In this document: positions 44,133 through 53,415 of the stretch, piece by piece | Layout: each line of letters starts with the position of its first letter | How positions within the stretch are numbered: position 1 is the first letter of the stretch | Assembly (NCBI RefSeq): GCF_030268685.1 | Contig: NZ_BSRQ01000005.1 | Coordinates: 124,001-188,000, forward strand | Source: Microtetraspora sp. NBRC 13810 | GTDB lineage: Bacteria > Actinomycetota > Actinomycetes > Streptosporangiales > Streptosporangiaceae | Direction of reading: 5' to 3' | Length of the DNA: 64,000 bases | Notes under the pieces: model-generated | Told to the model about the DNA's origin: nothing | Databases searched by the model: none | The model's input: only the letters and a program-made list of their open reading frames with translations | Position numbers and translations under genes: made by a program

Positions 44133-44781
44133 GCGTCACGGGGCATGGCTGCCCCGTCTGTCGGAGGTGGGCGAGCGCCTCGCCGAGGAGTGGCATGCCG
44201 CGCGGCGGGCCAGGAGCGGTGGTGGGCCGGAGGGGCCGGCGCCGCACGAGTTGCGGGCCTCCGACGCGGACCGGGAGCGGGTGGCCCAGGTGCTCAACGA
44301 CGCCGTGGCCGACGGGCGGCTGAGGATGGACGAGTTCGAGGAGCGCATCGACGCCGTCTACAGGGCGCGGACCCTCGGCGACCTGGCGGGGATCACCGGT
44401 GACCTGCTGCCGCCCGACCAGCAGCCGTTGCGGCTGGACCAGGGGCAGGTGGCCGCGATCTTCAAGAAGGAGCGGCGCGACGGCCGCTGGGTGGTGCCCG
44501 CGGAGCTTCCGGTGACCGCGATCGGCGGAACCACCCGGCTCGACCTGCGCGACGCCATCATGCAGACCCGCCGCGTGGTGATCAACGCCACGCTGGTGTT
44601 CGGCGGGCTGGAGATCGAGGTGCCGGAAGGGGTGGAGGTGATCAGGGTGACGAAGGACAGGACCGTGCGCCTGACCCGGCAGCCCGCCGAGCCCGACGCC
44701 CCGGTCATCGAGGTTCGCACCAGCAACTTCCTGGGCGAGGTCAAGGTGAAGGAGCCGCCCAGGCGTCGCCGTCGCAGGTGA
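44125..44781 (+). CDS. DUF1707 protein with LiaF-like C-terminal domain
   Basis: The 218-residue product has a DUF1707 segment at about 50-105 (LRASDADRERVAQVLNDAVADGRLRMDEFEERIDAVYRARTLGDL). It is followed by a C-terminal beta-rich domain (ERRDGRWVVPAELPVTAIGGTTRLDLRDAIM, VINATLVFGGLEIEVPEGVEV) like those of cell-wall stress proteins of the LiaF type. No membrane helix is obvious. The GTG start has a -10-like box six bases upstream and overlaps the end of the truncated sigma frame. DUF1707 proteins are common in actinomycetes and of unknown function. Confidence 0.8.
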   Translation: MDERHGAWLPRLSEVGERLAEEWHAARRARSGGGPEGPAPHELRASDADRERVAQVLNDAVADGRLRMDEFEERIDAVYRARTLGDLAGITGDLLPPDQQPLRLDQGQVAAIFKKERRDGRWVVPAELPVTAIGGTTRLDLRDAIMQTRRVVINATLVFGGLEIEVPEGVEVIRVTKDRTVRLTRQPAEPDAPVIEVRTSNFLGEVKVKEPPRRRRRR

Positions 44782-44791
44782 GGGGCCGGTC

Positions 44792-45826
44792 TCAGCCGGC
44801 GGAGTCGAAGTTGATGGCGCTGTAGGCACGCAGCTTCGACAGCTGGTGCTCGCTCTCCACCTTCCTGATGGTGCCGGAACGGCCGCGCATCACCAGCGAG
44901 TGCGTGACGGCCGAACCGGCGCGGTAGCGCACGCCCTGCATCAGCTCGCCGTCGGTGATGCCGGACGCGGCGAAGAACACGTCGTCCGACTTGACCAGGT
45001 CGTCGGTGGTCAGCACGGCGCCGAGGTCGTGACCGGCGTCGAGGGCGCGGCGGCGCTCGTCGTCGTCACGCGGCCACAGCTTGCCCTGGATGACCCCGCC
45101 CAGGCACTTGAGCGCGCACGCGGCGATGATGCCCTCAGGGGTGCCGCCGATGCCGAGCATGAGGTCGATGCCGGTGCCCGCGCGGGCGGCCATGATCGCC
45201 CCCGCCACGTCGCCGTCGGTGATGAACTTGATCCGCGCCCCGGTCTCCCTGATCTCCTTGACGATCCGCTCGTGCCGGGGACGGTCGAGGACGACCACGG
45301 CCACGTCGGCGGGGGAGATGCCCTTCGCCCTGGCCACCGCAATGATGTTGTCCCGCACCGGGGCGTCGATGTCCACCACCGAGGCCGCCTCCGGGCCGGT
45401 CACCAGCTTCTCCATGTAGAACACGGCGGACGGGTCGTACATCGAGCCGCGCTCGCTCACCGCGATGACCGAGATCGCGTTGGTCATGCCAAGGGCGGTC
45501 AGCCGGGTGCCGTCGATCGGGTCCACGGCCACGTCGCAGTCGGCGCCGCTGCCGTCGCCTATCTCCTCACCGTTGAACAACATGGGGGCGTTGTCCTTCT
45601 CGCCCTCACCGATCACCACCACGCCCTTCATCGAAACGGTGTTGATCAACTGGCGCATCGCGTTCACGGCGGCGCCGTCCGCGCCGTTCTTGTCACCGCG
45701 GCCGACCCAGCGCGCGGCGGCCATCGCCGCGGCCTCGGTGACCCGTACCAACTCAAGCGCCAGGTTGCGGTCCGGCGCGTGCTCGCCCGTGGCGAGCTCG
45801 GCCGGCATGGAGGTCTGCTCGGTCAT
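44792..45826 (-). CDS. glpX: Class II fructose-1,6-bisphosphatase
   Basis: GlpX removes the 1-phosphate of fructose-1,6-bisphosphate in gluconeogenesis. The 344-residue protein carries [34 protein letters not shown] (the metal-binding DPxDGT motif), and [19 protein letters not shown] start it at [10 protein letters not shown] because homologues begin near there; AAGGGA lies upstream. It is the only complete copy seen, and actinomycetes generally depend on this class. It is divergent from a TetR-type gene. Confidence 0.95.
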   Translation of the reverse strand: MTEQTSMPAELATGEHAPDRNLALELVRVTEAAAMAAARWVGRGDKNGADGAAVNAMRQLINTVSMKGVVVIGEGEKDNAPMLFNGEEIGDGSGADCDVAVDPIDGTRLTALGMTNAISVIAVSERGSMYDPSAVFYMEKLVTGPEAASVVDIDAPVRDNIIAVARAKGISPADVAVVVLDRPRHERIVKEIRETGARIKFITDGDVAGAIMAARAGTGIDLMLGIGGTPEGIIAACALKCLGGVIQGKLWPRDDDERRRALDAGHDLGAVLTTDDLVKSDDVFFAASGITDGELMQGVRYRAGSAVTHSLVMRGRSGTIRKVESEHQLSKLRAYSAINFDSAG

Positions 45827-45978
45827 GGTGGTGATCCCTTCATGAGATCGATCTGCTGGGACCGCGTACGCGCGGTCTCCCGGTCCTCTCCTACCTGGAG
45901 CACCGCGTTCCAATCCCACGACTCCATCGATCGTAGTTGCCCCCTGTGCGACGATCGGCGGAGGATAATGTCCCCACC

Positions 45979-46584
45979 ATGAGTAGCGACCCCGAACGGC
46001 CGGTGACAGGCGTGACTGTACGCACCTCGGAGCGCGGCGCCGCCACGCGCAGCGCGCTGCTGGAAGCCGCCAGGGAGACGTTCGTCACACGGGGGTTCGC
46101 CGACGCGGGGGTCACCGACGTGGTCTCGCGGGCGCGGGCCAGCGTCGGGAGTCTCTACCATCACTTTTCCGGCAAAGCGGACCTTTACCTCACGCTGTTC
46201 GACGAGTTCCAGATCAGGCAGACACAGCGCACCAAGCACGCGGTGCAGGCGGCACGGGCGGAGGGCGAGGGCGACCCCATGGGGCTGTTCCTCGCCGGGG
46301 CGCGCGCCTACCTGGAGGGATGCATGGCCGAGCGGGAGCTCGCCGCCCTCTTCCTGCGCGGCGACGGCCCGCCCGGCTTCGAAGTGATCATGCGTGACCG
46401 GCTGCGCCAGTGGGCCAAGCGCAACGCCGCCCTCTTCGAAGGCGACGAGGGCGCCCTCGTCGTCGTGATCACCGGCGCGCTGGCCGCCGCCGTCTCCGAG
46501 ATCACCCTGTCGGAGGACGAGGCCGCCGCCCGCAAACTCGCCGAGGACGTCCTCGCCATCATCGGCCAGATCCGCCGTCCCTGA
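45979..46584 (+). CDS. TetR-family transcriptional regulator
   Basis: The N-terminal helix-turn-helix ([49 protein letters not shown]) is typical. The 120-residue C-terminal helical domain should bind a ligand. ATG 45979 follows a GATAAT box (45964-45969) by nine bases with no ribosome binding site, so the transcript may be leaderless or nearly so. Length is 201 residues. The target is unknown; it lies between glpX (divergent) and a DUF4245 gene, which starts shortly after on the same strand. Confidence 0.88.
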   Translation: MSSDPERPVTGVTVRTSERGAATRSALLEAARETFVTRGFADAGVTDVVSRARASVGSLYHHFSGKADLYLTLFDEFQIRQTQRTKHAVQAARAEGEGDPMGLFLAGARAYLEGCMAERELAALFLRGDGPPGFEVIMRDRLRQWAKRNAALFEGDEGALVVVITGALAAAVSEITLSEDEAAARKLAEDVLAIIGQIRRP

Positions 46585-46632
46585 CCTCCCGGGATGCGGG
46601 ACCGGCCGGTGGAGCCGATAGTCTCGCCAGTC

Positions 46633-47181
46633 GTGGATCGGTTCACCCAAGGGCTGCTCGGCTACGCGGTCGCGCTGGTGCTCTGTCTCGGCGTCGTCGG
46701 GCTCTTCCTGTTGATCACCCCGGTCGGGGACAGCGAGCACATCCCGTCGATCGACTACTCGATCGACGCGGCCAACTTCCGGCACGCCGCGCCGTACGAG
46801 GTGTGGACGCCCTCGGCCACGCCCGCGAAGTGGGTGCCCACCAGTTCCCGGGTGGTCAGGGAGAAGGGCGCGGTGAGCTGGCGGCTCGGGTTCGCCACCG
46901 CCGCGCGCTCGCACGCGATGCTCGCGCAGAGCGACGAGAAGCCCACCGGCGAGTTCGCCAACCGGATGGCCAACAGCGACAAGTCCGTCGGCACCCAGAC
47001 CATCGGCGGCGCCACGTGGGAGCGCCGCGTCCGCGAGGACAAGGACCAGCGCTCCCTCGTCCTCATCACCCCCGACGCCACCGCCGTCGTCACCGGCCAG
47101 GCCGACTGGACCGAACTCACCACCCTGGCCGCCACCCTCCACCGCCAGCCCATCCCCACCCCCACCCCCACGCCCTCCTGA
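46633..47181 (+). CDS. DUF4245 membrane protein
   Basis: The 182-residue protein has one N-terminal membrane helix (YAVALVLCLGVVGLFLLITPVG) and an extracytoplasmic domain with IDYSIDAANFRHAAPYEVWTPSATPAKWVPTSSRV and GGATWERRVREDKDQRSLVL, diagnostic of DUF4245. The family is conserved next to glpX and fumarase in actinobacteria (Rv1100 in M. tuberculosis). Function is not known. The GTG at 46633 starts closest to the helix and has TAGTCT eight bases upstream; ATG 46594 is the alternative. Confidence 0.85.
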   Translation: MDRFTQGLLGYAVALVLCLGVVGLFLLITPVGDSEHIPSIDYSIDAANFRHAAPYEVWTPSATPAKWVPTSSRVVREKGAVSWRLGFATAARSHAMLAQSDEKPTGEFANRMANSDKSVGTQTIGGATWERRVREDKDQRSLVLITPDATAVVTGQADWTELTTLAATLHRQPIPTPTPTPS

Positions 47182-47185
47182 CCGG

Positions 47186-47265
47186 CGAAAAAGGGGAGTC
47201 ACCGGCCGCCGCGCGCCGAAGATCATCGAAAAAGGGGAGACACCGGCCGCCGCGTGCGAAGGTCA
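47186..47265. repeat. Tandem duplication of about 41 bases
   Basis: CGAAAAAGGGGAG followed by CACCGGCCGCCGCG is present at 47186 and again at 47227, with few differences. The second copy runs into the xseB stop. The gap lies between convergent genes, and the GC-rich part of each copy could form part of a terminator. Confidence 0.7.
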
Positions 47266-47496
47266 GAAGGGCGTCGCGTCGTCGTCGCGGGTGGGGTCGG
47301 TGCGGCGGGCCACGGCGGCGGCCAGTTTGACCCTGGCTCCCTGGAGCCACTCCTCGCACACCGCCGCCAGCTTCTCGCCGCGCTCCCACAGCTCGATCGA
47401 CTGCTCCAGGGTGAGCCCGCCGGTCTCCAGGCGGCGCACCACCTCGGTCAGCTCCTCGCGGGCCTGCTCGTATGAGGGCGCCTTCTCGTCTGCCAC
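47263..47496 (-). CDS. xseB: Exodeoxyribonuclease VII small subunit
   Basis: XseB pairs with XseA to degrade single-stranded DNA. The 77-residue protein has the family pattern SYEQAREELTEVVRRLETGGLTLEQSIELWERGEKLAAVCEEWLQGARVKL, with the normal length of about 80 residues. It lies nine bases after xseA on the same strand, and its end overlaps the second copy of a short repeat. Confidence 0.95.
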   Translation of the reverse strand: MADEKAPSYEQAREELTEVVRRLETGGLTLEQSIELWERGEKLAAVCEEWLQGARVKLAAAVARRTDPTRDDDATPF

Positions 47497-47505
47497 GCCC
47501 TCACC

Positions 47506-48738
47506 CTAGCCCGGCTCCCCGGCGGCCTGGGGGACCGTGCCCGGGTGGACGACGGTGATCCGGTCGTCGGGGAAGCGGATGGTGAGCTCGTCGCCGGGGG
47601 AGACGTCGTGCGCGCGGCGGACCACGTCTCCCTCGGGGCGCTGCACGATCGCGTAGCCGCGTTCCAGGGTGGCGGCGGGGGAGAGGGCGACCAGCCGGGC
47701 GCGCAGGTGCTCCAGGGAGTCCTCGGCGCGGTCGAGGGAGCCGCCCAGGCAGCGGCGGGCGCGGTCCCTGAGCTGGTCCACCTGCTCGGCCCGGCGCTCG
47801 ATCTCGCGGACCGGGTCGGCCAGCGACGGCCGGGTGCGCACCGACGCCAGCCAGGCCAGCTCGCGGTCGAGCCAGCCGCCGACCGTACGCCGGCCGCGGT
47901 CACGGAGCTGGCGGACCAGGGTGAGCTGCTCGCCGACGTCGGGCACGACCTTCTTCGCGGCATCCGTCGGCGTGGAGGCCCGCACGTCCGCGACCAGGTC
48001 GAGCAGCGGGCTGTCCTGCTCGTGCCCGATCGCGCTCACCACCGGCGTACGGCAGGCGGCCACCGCCCGGACCAGCGTCTCGTCGGAGAAGGGCAGCAGG
48101 TCCTCCAGCGAACCCCCGCCGCGCGCCACGACGATCACCTCGACCTCGCGGTCGGCGTCGAGCTTGCGCAGCGCCTCGGTGACCTCGGTGACCGCGTACG
48201 GCCCCTGCACGGCCACCTCCTCGACCTTGAACCGCACGGCCGGCCAGCGGCGCCGCGAGTTCTCCAGCACGTCGCGCTCGGCGGCCGAGTCACGGCCGCA
48301 GATGAGCCCGACCGTGCCGGGCAGGAACGGCAGACGGCGTTTGCGGTCGGTCGCGAAGAGTCCCTCGGAGGCGAGCACCTGGCGCAGCCGCTCCAGCCTG
48401 GCCAGCAGCTCGCCCACGCCCACCGGCCGGATCTCCAGGGCGGTGAAAGCGAACGAGCCCCTGTTGACCCAGAAATCCGGCTTGACGTGCACGACGACCC
48501 GCGCGCCGTCGGCCGGGCGCGGCACGGCCACCTCGTAGACGCCTCGTGGGCAGGTGACCCGCGCCGACACGTTGGCCACCGGGTCGCGCAACGTCATGAA
48601 CACCGTGCCACCACGGGCGGACAGGTCCGTGATCTGGCCTTCCACCCAGATGGTGCCGAGCTTGCCGATCCAGCCGGCCACCATCTGCAGCACGGTCCGG
48701 ACCGGCAGCGGCTGCTCGGGCGAGGTTTTCTGCGCCAT
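47506..48738 (-). CDS. xseA: Exodeoxyribonuclease VII large subunit
   Basis: The 410-residue subunit has an N-terminal OB fold ([23 protein letters not shown]), a catalytic domain with [44 protein letters not shown] and [29 protein letters not shown], then a coiled-coil C-terminal part ending in [18 protein letters not shown]. It is a little shorter than the E. coli enzyme, as usual in actinobacteria. It is encoded before xseB and forms the catalytic part of a complex with several small subunits. Confidence 0.95.
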   Translation of the reverse strand: MAQKTSPEQPLPVRTVLQMVAGWIGKLGTIWVEGQITDLSARGGTVFMTLRDPVANVSARVTCPRGVYEVAVPRPADGARVVVHVKPDFWVNRGSFAFTALEIRPVGVGELLARLERLRQVLASEGLFATDRKRRLPFLPGTVGLICGRDSAAERDVLENSRRRWPAVRFKVEEVAVQGPYAVTEVTEALRKLDADREVEVIVVARGGGSLEDLLPFSDETLVRAVAACRTPVVSAIGHEQDSPLLDLVADVRASTPTDAAKKVVPDVGEQLTLVRQLRDRGRRTVGGWLDRELAWLASVRTRPSLADPVREIERRAEQVDQLRDRARRCLGGSLDRAEDSLEHLRARLVALSPAATLERGYAIVQRPEGDVVRRAHDVSPGDELTIRFPDDRITVVHPGTVPQAAGEPG

Positions 48739-48785
48739 GCCGGGCAGCCTACGGGTACGGAGGGGTCATCGCCCCTCGCCGTGGG

Positions 48786-49994
48786 TCAGTTGGCCTCGGC
48801 GAGCTTGGCGAGACGGTTCTCGTACATCTTGATGATGTTCGCCCGGTCCAGCGTGGCCTTCTCGTACGCGAGCAGGTCGTTGACCTCGTCCGCGGTCTTG
48901 CCCCTCAGACGGGCGCGCAGCGAGGCCAGCGTGAGATCCGCGTACCCGGGCATCGGCTCGGCCGGCGCGACCGAGGCGGTCTCGGCGGTTTCGGCAGGGC
49001 TCGCCGTGGTCTCGGTGGGGCTCGCGGCGGTCTCGGTGGGGGCCGGGGCCGGGGTCGGCTCGGCGGCCGGGGTCTTCGGCTTGGCCTTGGCCCTCGGCTT
49101 GGCCGCCGCCTTGGCCGCCGCCTTGGCCTTCGGCGCACTCTCGGCCTTCGGGGCGGAGGTCTCGGCCTTGGGGGCGGGGGTTTCGGTCACCACCGTCTCG
49201 GCGGGCTCGGCGGCCGGCGCCGGGGCCTCGGCGACCTCGGTCACGGGCGCCTCGACGACCGCTTCCGGCTTGGCGGGCTCGGCCACGGACTCCTCGGCCA
49301 CGGGCTTGGCGGCCTCGACGGGCTCGGGCTTGGCGGGCTCGATGGACTCGGTCTTCGGCCGGTCGGCGGGCTTCTCCGCCTCGGCGACCGTTTCGACCAC
49401 GGGCTCGGCCTTCGTTTCGACCGTGGGCTCGGTGGTGTCCTCCGCCTTGGCCGGCTCCGTGGCAGGAGCCTTGACCTCGGCGGCCTTGACCTCCGCCACC
49501 GGGGCCTCGGTGGCCTCCGCCGCCGGCTTGGCGGTGGCGGGCTGCTCGGTCGCCGTCTCCTTGGCCTGCTCCTCGGCCTTGGCGGGGGCTTCCGGCTTGG
49601 CGGGCTGTTCCGGCTTGGCCGGGGTGAAGATGACCGGGTCGGGGTGGGAGGAGGTGCCGTTGGGCTTGGTCTCCTCGGTGGTCTGGGGGCGCGGGGCGAA
49701 GATGACCGGCTCGCGGCGGGCGGGCTTCGCCTCCTCGGCGACGGGCTCCTGGGCCGCCTCCGGGGCAGCGGGGGACTTCGCGGCGCCCTCGGCCGCCTCC
49801 TCGCCGCCCTTGCCGACCAGGCGCTTGAGCGTCCCCCGGACACGGTCGCCCAGCAGCAGAGCCTGGCCGACCCCGCTCAGTGTGCTCTGCAGCGCGTACG
49901 TCGGCAGATCCTTCGCTTTTTCCTTCGCATCGCGGCCGCCGAACGTATCGCGAACGGACTTGGCGACGTTGCGAACGACGTCGGTGAGAGACAT
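48786..49994 (-). CDS. Lipid-droplet-associated-like protein with long low-complexity linker
   Basis: The N-terminal 75 residues (SLTDVVRNVAKSVRDTFGG, SGVGQALLLGDRVRGTLKRLVG) and the C-terminal 50 (YADLTLASLRARLRGKTADEVNDLLAYEKATLDRANIIKMYENRLAKLAEAN) resemble proteins annotated as lipid-droplet-associated in Rhodococcus and mycobacteria (Rv1109c position). Between them lie about 270 residues of Ala, Pro, Glu, Lys and Thr with repeated words such as AKPE, EPAK and PAPKAE. The region is probably disordered and lacks cysteine. The gene is divergent from ispH across 101 bases. Localisation is inferred from the family. Confidence 0.7.
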   Translation of the reverse strand: MSLTDVVRNVAKSVRDTFGGRDAKEKAKDLPTYALQSTLSGVGQALLLGDRVRGTLKRLVGKGGEEAAEGAAKSPAAPEAAQEPVAEEAKPARREPVIFAPRPQTTEETKPNGTSSHPDPVIFTPAKPEQPAKPEAPAKAEEQAKETATEQPATAKPAAEATEAPVAEVKAAEVKAPATEPAKAEDTTEPTVETKAEPVVETVAEAEKPADRPKTESIEPAKPEPVEAAKPVAEESVAEPAKPEAVVEAPVTEVAEAPAPAAEPAETVVTETPAPKAETSAPKAESAPKAKAAAKAAAKPRAKAKPKTPAAEPTPAPAPTETAASPTETTASPAETAETASVAPAEPMPGYADLTLASLRARLRGKTADEVNDLLAYEKATLDRANIIKMYENRLAKLAEAN

Positions 49995-50083
49995 GCCGAC
50001 TCCTTGGGAGGTGTGATATTAGACGCCTAGTCGCAAAGACTGGCAGAAAGAGCAGGGTGACGGAGCCCGTCTGCGGCTCCACG

Positions 50084-50089
50084 TAGCAT
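50084..50089 (+). promoter_or_regulatory. Candidate leaderless -10 box (TAGCAT)
   Basis: TAGCAT is followed by AGAAAC and the ispH ATG at 50096, without a ribosome binding site. A GGAGCC/GGCTCC inverted repeat (50062-50080) lies in the -35 area and could be an operator. Confidence 0.45.
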
Positions 50090-50095
50090 AGAAAC

Positions 50096-51061
50096 ATGAC
50101 GACACAGACCCCCGCGACCCGACGTGTACTCGTGGCCAAGCCGCGTGGTTACTGCGCCGGGGTGGATCGCGCGGTGCAGGCCGTGGAGAAGGCGCTCGAC
50201 CGGTACGGCGCGCCGATCTACGTGCGGAAGCAGATCGTGCACAACACGCATGTCGTCAAAACACTTGAGGAGCGGGGCGCGGTCTTCGTGGAGGAGACCG
50301 AGGAGGTGCCCGAGGGCGCGATCGTGGTGTTCTCCGCGCACGGCGTCTCCCCCGCGGTGCACGAGGAGGCGGCCGGCCGCAAGCTGCGCACGATCGACGC
50401 CACCTGCCCGCTGGTCACCAAGGTGCACAATGAGGCCAAGCGCTTCGCGGCCAAGGACTACGACATCCTGCTGATCGGCCACGAGGGCCACGAGGAGGTC
50501 GAGGGCACCGCGGGTGAGGCGCCCGACCACATCCAGCTCGTCGACGGGCTCGACTCGGTGGCCGGCGTCCAGGTGCGCGACCCGAAGCGGATCGTCTGGC
50601 TGTCCCAGACCACGTTGTCCGTCGACGAGACGACCGAGACCGTGGCCAGGCTGCGCGAGCGGTTCCCCAACCTCATCGACCCGCCGAGCGACGACATCTG
50701 CTACGCCACGCAGAATCGCCAGGTCGCGGTGAAGGAGATCGCCCAGGACTCCGAGCTGGTCATCGTGGTCGGCTCGGGCAACTCCTCCAACTCCAAGCGC
50801 CTGGTCGAGGTCGCCCTCGACGCGGGGGCCGACGCGTCCTACCTGGTGGACAACGCCTCGTTCATCCGCGAGGAGTGGCTCGACGGGGTGACGACGGTGG
50901 GCGTCACGAGCGGCGCCTCGGTGCCGGAGGAGCTGGTGGACGAGGTGCTGGCGCATCTGGCGGCGCACGGTTTCGGCGAGGTCCACGAGGTGGAGTCCGT
51001 CGAGGAGAACGTCCGCTTCGCCCTCCCGCACGAGCTGCGCCGCGACCTGCGCGCCGGCTGA
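50096..51061 (+). CDS. ispH: 4-Hydroxy-3-methylbut-2-enyl diphosphate reductase
   Basis: IspH makes isopentenyl and dimethylallyl diphosphate in the last step of the MEP pathway, supplying the isoprenyl synthase encoded at 225. The 321-residue protein has the three cluster cysteines in [28 protein letters not shown] and [10 protein letters not shown], and the substrate pocket [11 protein letters not shown] and [16 protein letters not shown]. It appears to be read from a leaderless transcript. Confidence 0.95.
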   Translation: MTTQTPATRRVLVAKPRGYCAGVDRAVQAVEKALDRYGAPIYVRKQIVHNTHVVKTLEERGAVFVEETEEVPEGAIVVFSAHGVSPAVHEEAAGRKLRTIDATCPLVTKVHNEAKRFAAKDYDILLIGHEGHEEVEGTAGEAPDHIQLVDGLDSVAGVQVRDPKRIVWLSQTTLSVDETTETVARLRERFPNLIDPPSDDICYATQNRQVAVKEIAQDSELVIVVGSGNSSNSKRLVEVALDAGADASYLVDNASFIREEWLDGVTTVGVTSGASVPEELVDEVLAHLAAHGFGEVHEVESVEENVRFALPHELRRDLRAG

Positions 51062-51085
51062 CACCGCCGAGCACCCGCCGGGCGG

Positions 51086-52009
51086 TCAGCGCACGGTGGA
51101 GCCGTCGCCGAGGTCCAGCAGCGCGAGTTCGGCCCGGGTGGGCAGCCCGTGCCAGTCGCCGTGCGCGGCCACCGCGAAGGCGCCCACCGTGACGGCCCGG
51201 CCGAGCCGCCCGGCCGCAGGCAGGCCGTCCAGCACGCCCGACAGGTAACCGGCCACGAAGGCGTCGCCCGCGCCGACCGTGCTCACCGCCTGGACCCGGC
51301 GCGCGGGCAGCCGTACGGTCTCGCCGCCCGCGACGGCCTCCGCCCCGTCCGCCCCGTGCTTCACGACCAGCTCGCCGACCCCGGCCGCCGCCACCGCCTC
51401 CCGCCCGCCCACCAGGGCCAGCTCGTCGCCGGAGGCGAACAGCAGGTCGGTGTACGGCAGCAGCCCGGCGAGCACGGGCGCGGCCGTCTCCGCGTCCCAC
51501 AGCCGGGCCCGGTGGTTCACGTCCAGGCTGACCCGGACGCCCGCGTCCCGCGCCAGCCGTACGGCGTGTTCGACGGCGGCGCGCGGGGCGGGGCCGAGGG
51601 CCGGGGTGATGCCGGTGACGTGCAGCAGCCGGGGCGGGTCGGCGAGCGCGGCGGAGGCGTCGGCGGCGGACAGGGTGGCGCCCGCCGAGCCGTCGCGGTA
51701 GTAGTGGACGCGGGTGATGCCGGCGATCCGGTTCTCCTGGACGATCAGGCCGGTCGGGCGGCCGGGATCGACGCGCACGGCGGTGTCCACCCCTTCGGCG
51801 CGCAGCGTGCGCGTCACCAGCAGCCCGAACTCGTCGTCGCCGACCACCCCGGCATACCGCGCCGCGTGCCCCAGCCGGGCCAGGCCGATCGCGACGTTGG
51901 CCTCGGCCCCCGCGACGCTCAGGGAGAGCGCGCCGCCCATCCGCAGCGGCCCCTGGCCGTGCAGGGAGGCCATCGTCTCACCCAGCGTGGTCACCTCCGG
52001 GCGGCTCAT
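51086..52009 (-). CDS. PfkB-family sugar kinase (2-keto-3-deoxygluconate kinase-like)
   Basis: The 307-residue ribokinase-type protein has GETMASLHGQGPLRMGG, AGAEANVAIGLARLGHAARYAGVVGDDEFG, and the catalytic-Asp motif STVGAGDAFVAGYLSGVL. KdgK-like enzymes phosphorylate KDG to KDPG, which the aldolase encoded just upstream could cleave. Its ATG overlaps the aldolase stop (ATGA). No dehydratase gene is nearby, so the source of KDG is open. Confidence 0.85.
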   Translation of the reverse strand: MSRPEVTTLGETMASLHGQGPLRMGGALSLSVAGAEANVAIGLARLGHAARYAGVVGDDEFGLLVTRTLRAEGVDTAVRVDPGRPTGLIVQENRIAGITRVHYYRDGSAGATLSAADASAALADPPRLLHVTGITPALGPAPRAAVEHAVRLARDAGVRVSLDVNHRARLWDAETAAPVLAGLLPYTDLLFASGDELALVGGREAVAAAGVGELVVKHGADGAEAVAGGETVRLPARRVQAVSTVGAGDAFVAGYLSGVLDGLPAAGRLGRAVTVGAFAVAAHGDWHGLPTRAELALLDLGDGSTVR

Positions 52010-52629
52010 CGCACCGCCGCCAGGAACCGCGCGGCCCGCTCGCGCAGGGCGCCGAGGTCCCCGCCGCGTACGGCGTCGCCGACCAGCGGGGAGCCGACGC
52101 CGACGGCGACCGCGCCCGCGTCGAGATAGTCGCCCGCCAGCTCGGCGCTCACCCCGCCGACCGGCACCAGCGGGATCCCGGGGAACGGGTCGCGCAGCGC
52201 CCTGACGTGGCCGGGACCGCCGAGCGCGGCGGGGAAGACCTTCACCGCCGCCGCTCCCGCCCGTGCCGCGTGCCACACCTCGGTCGGGGTGAACGCGCCG
52301 ATCAGCGAGGGCAGGCCCAGCTCCACCGACCGCAGCGCGCCGGGCCCGAGGGCGGGCGTCACGGTGAACGCCGCCCCGGCCGCCGCCGCGGTGTCCGCCT
52401 GCTCCGCCGTCATCACCGTGCCCGCGCCGAGCATGACGCCCGCGCCCGTCGCCGCGCCGGCGCGTTCGATCACCGCGGGCGCGTCCACGCCGGTCAGCGA
52501 CACCTCAAGAAGGGTCACCCCGGCCTCGGCGAGGGTGAGCACGGTGGCGGCGCACGCCGCCGGATCGGCGCCGCGGACGATCGCGACGAGCCGTTCGCGG
52601 CGCAGGATGTCGAGGAAGTCCACGATCAC
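52006..52629 (-). CDS. eda: 2-Dehydro-3-deoxy-phosphogluconate aldolase family protein
   Basis: This class I aldolase would split KDPG to pyruvate and glyceraldehyde-3-phosphate. The 207-residue barrel shows RLVAIVRG, LLEVSLTGVDAP, MLGAGTVMTAEQAD, and the Schiff-base lysine in AAAVKVFPAALGGPGHVRAL. The segment usually reading EITLRT is EVSLTG, so the Arg of KDPG aldolases is missing; the substrate may differ (for example the galactonate analogue). GTG 52629 is followed by a second GTG at 52623, both possible. Confidence 0.85.
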   Translation of the reverse strand: MIVDFLDILRRERLVAIVRGADPAACAATVLTLAEAGVTLLEVSLTGVDAPAVIERAGAATGAGVMLGAGTVMTAEQADTAAAAGAAFTVTPALGPGALRSVELGLPSLIGAFTPTEVWHAARAGAAAVKVFPAALGGPGHVRALRDPFPGIPLVPVGGVSAELAGDYLDAGAVAVGVGSPLVGDAVRGGDLGALRERAARFLAAVR

Positions 52630-52704
52630 ACTCTGCCAGGGAGCCGCCGGGCGGGCCGGAGGCGCTCGTCACGCCCTCCTCCGCCGTCGCGGCCGGGAAA
52701 CGCG

Positions 52705-53322
52705 TTACTCGGCCGGGTCGCGGTGCTTGCCGTACACGCGGGGCTCGAAGTAGCCCTCCGGCTCCGGGGCGAACGCCTCCTCGTCGCTCACCCGGGGACG
52801 CGGCACGTCGGGTCCGCCGCGCGCGCTCCGCAGGTCCTCGCGCAGCGCCCGGACGTTGGACCGCAGGCCGCGGCGCAACGCGACGCCCAGCACCAGGGCG
52901 GTGCCGGCGAAGAGCCACGGCGCGCCGCCGGACATGGCGGTGAACAGCCCGAGCCCGAGCGCCTGGAGCATGGACTCCGCGCCCACCGCGCGGACCGCCT
53001 CGACGGCCAGCGTGGCCACGAAGAAGACCAGCGGCGGCGTGACCACCAGCGACAGCAGGTCGCGCGGGTTGACCAGGCACACCGCGAGCAGGCAGCCGGC
53101 CACGAAGGTCAGGCCGGCCACGTAGGACGCCCCGACGAGGCCCGAGAGCAGGTGGCCCACCAGCGAGGACGCCAGCACTACCGCGATCGCCCCGCGCGCG
53201 GTGACCTTGACCCGGATGCCCTGGTCCGGCTTCCTGCCCCGCCCGCCGGTCCCCCGCTGCCCGTCGCGGACGGCCGGCGGCTCGGGCGTGGCGCGGTCAC
53301 CTCGCTCCCGCCGAGTGCTCAT
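52705..53322 (-). CDS. DUF6542-type membrane protein
   Basis: The 205-residue protein has a basic, disordered N-terminus and four membrane helices between about 40 and 150 (AIAVVLASSLVGHLLSGLVG, LTFVAGCLLAVCLVNP, LVVTPPLVFFVATLAVEAV, APWLFAGTALVLGVALRRG). Its position between ispH and ychF matches Rv1111c in M. tuberculosis. The function of the family is unknown. The C-terminus is charged and cytoplasmic. Confidence 0.75.
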   Translation of the reverse strand: MSTRRERGDRATPEPPAVRDGQRGTGGRGRKPDQGIRVKVTARGAIAVVLASSLVGHLLSGLVGASYVAGLTFVAGCLLAVCLVNPRDLLSLVVTPPLVFFVATLAVEAVRAVGAESMLQALGLGLFTAMSGGAPWLFAGTALVLGVALRRGLRSNVRALREDLRSARGGPDVPRPRVSDEEAFAPEPEGYFEPRVYGKHRDPAE

Positions 53323-53415
53323 GGTCGCCCCCTCCAGCCTGCCGTCATCCCGTCCATCCCCGTGTCCGCCCCCGCCCGCCCTGAACCGCCTCCGGTGGCG
53401 GGCCGGGAACGGGCA

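Noticed and set aside
43732-44781. One long frame covering sigma and DUF1707 genes
   Set aside because: Codons before 44125 are a shadow of the truncated sigma gene in another frame.
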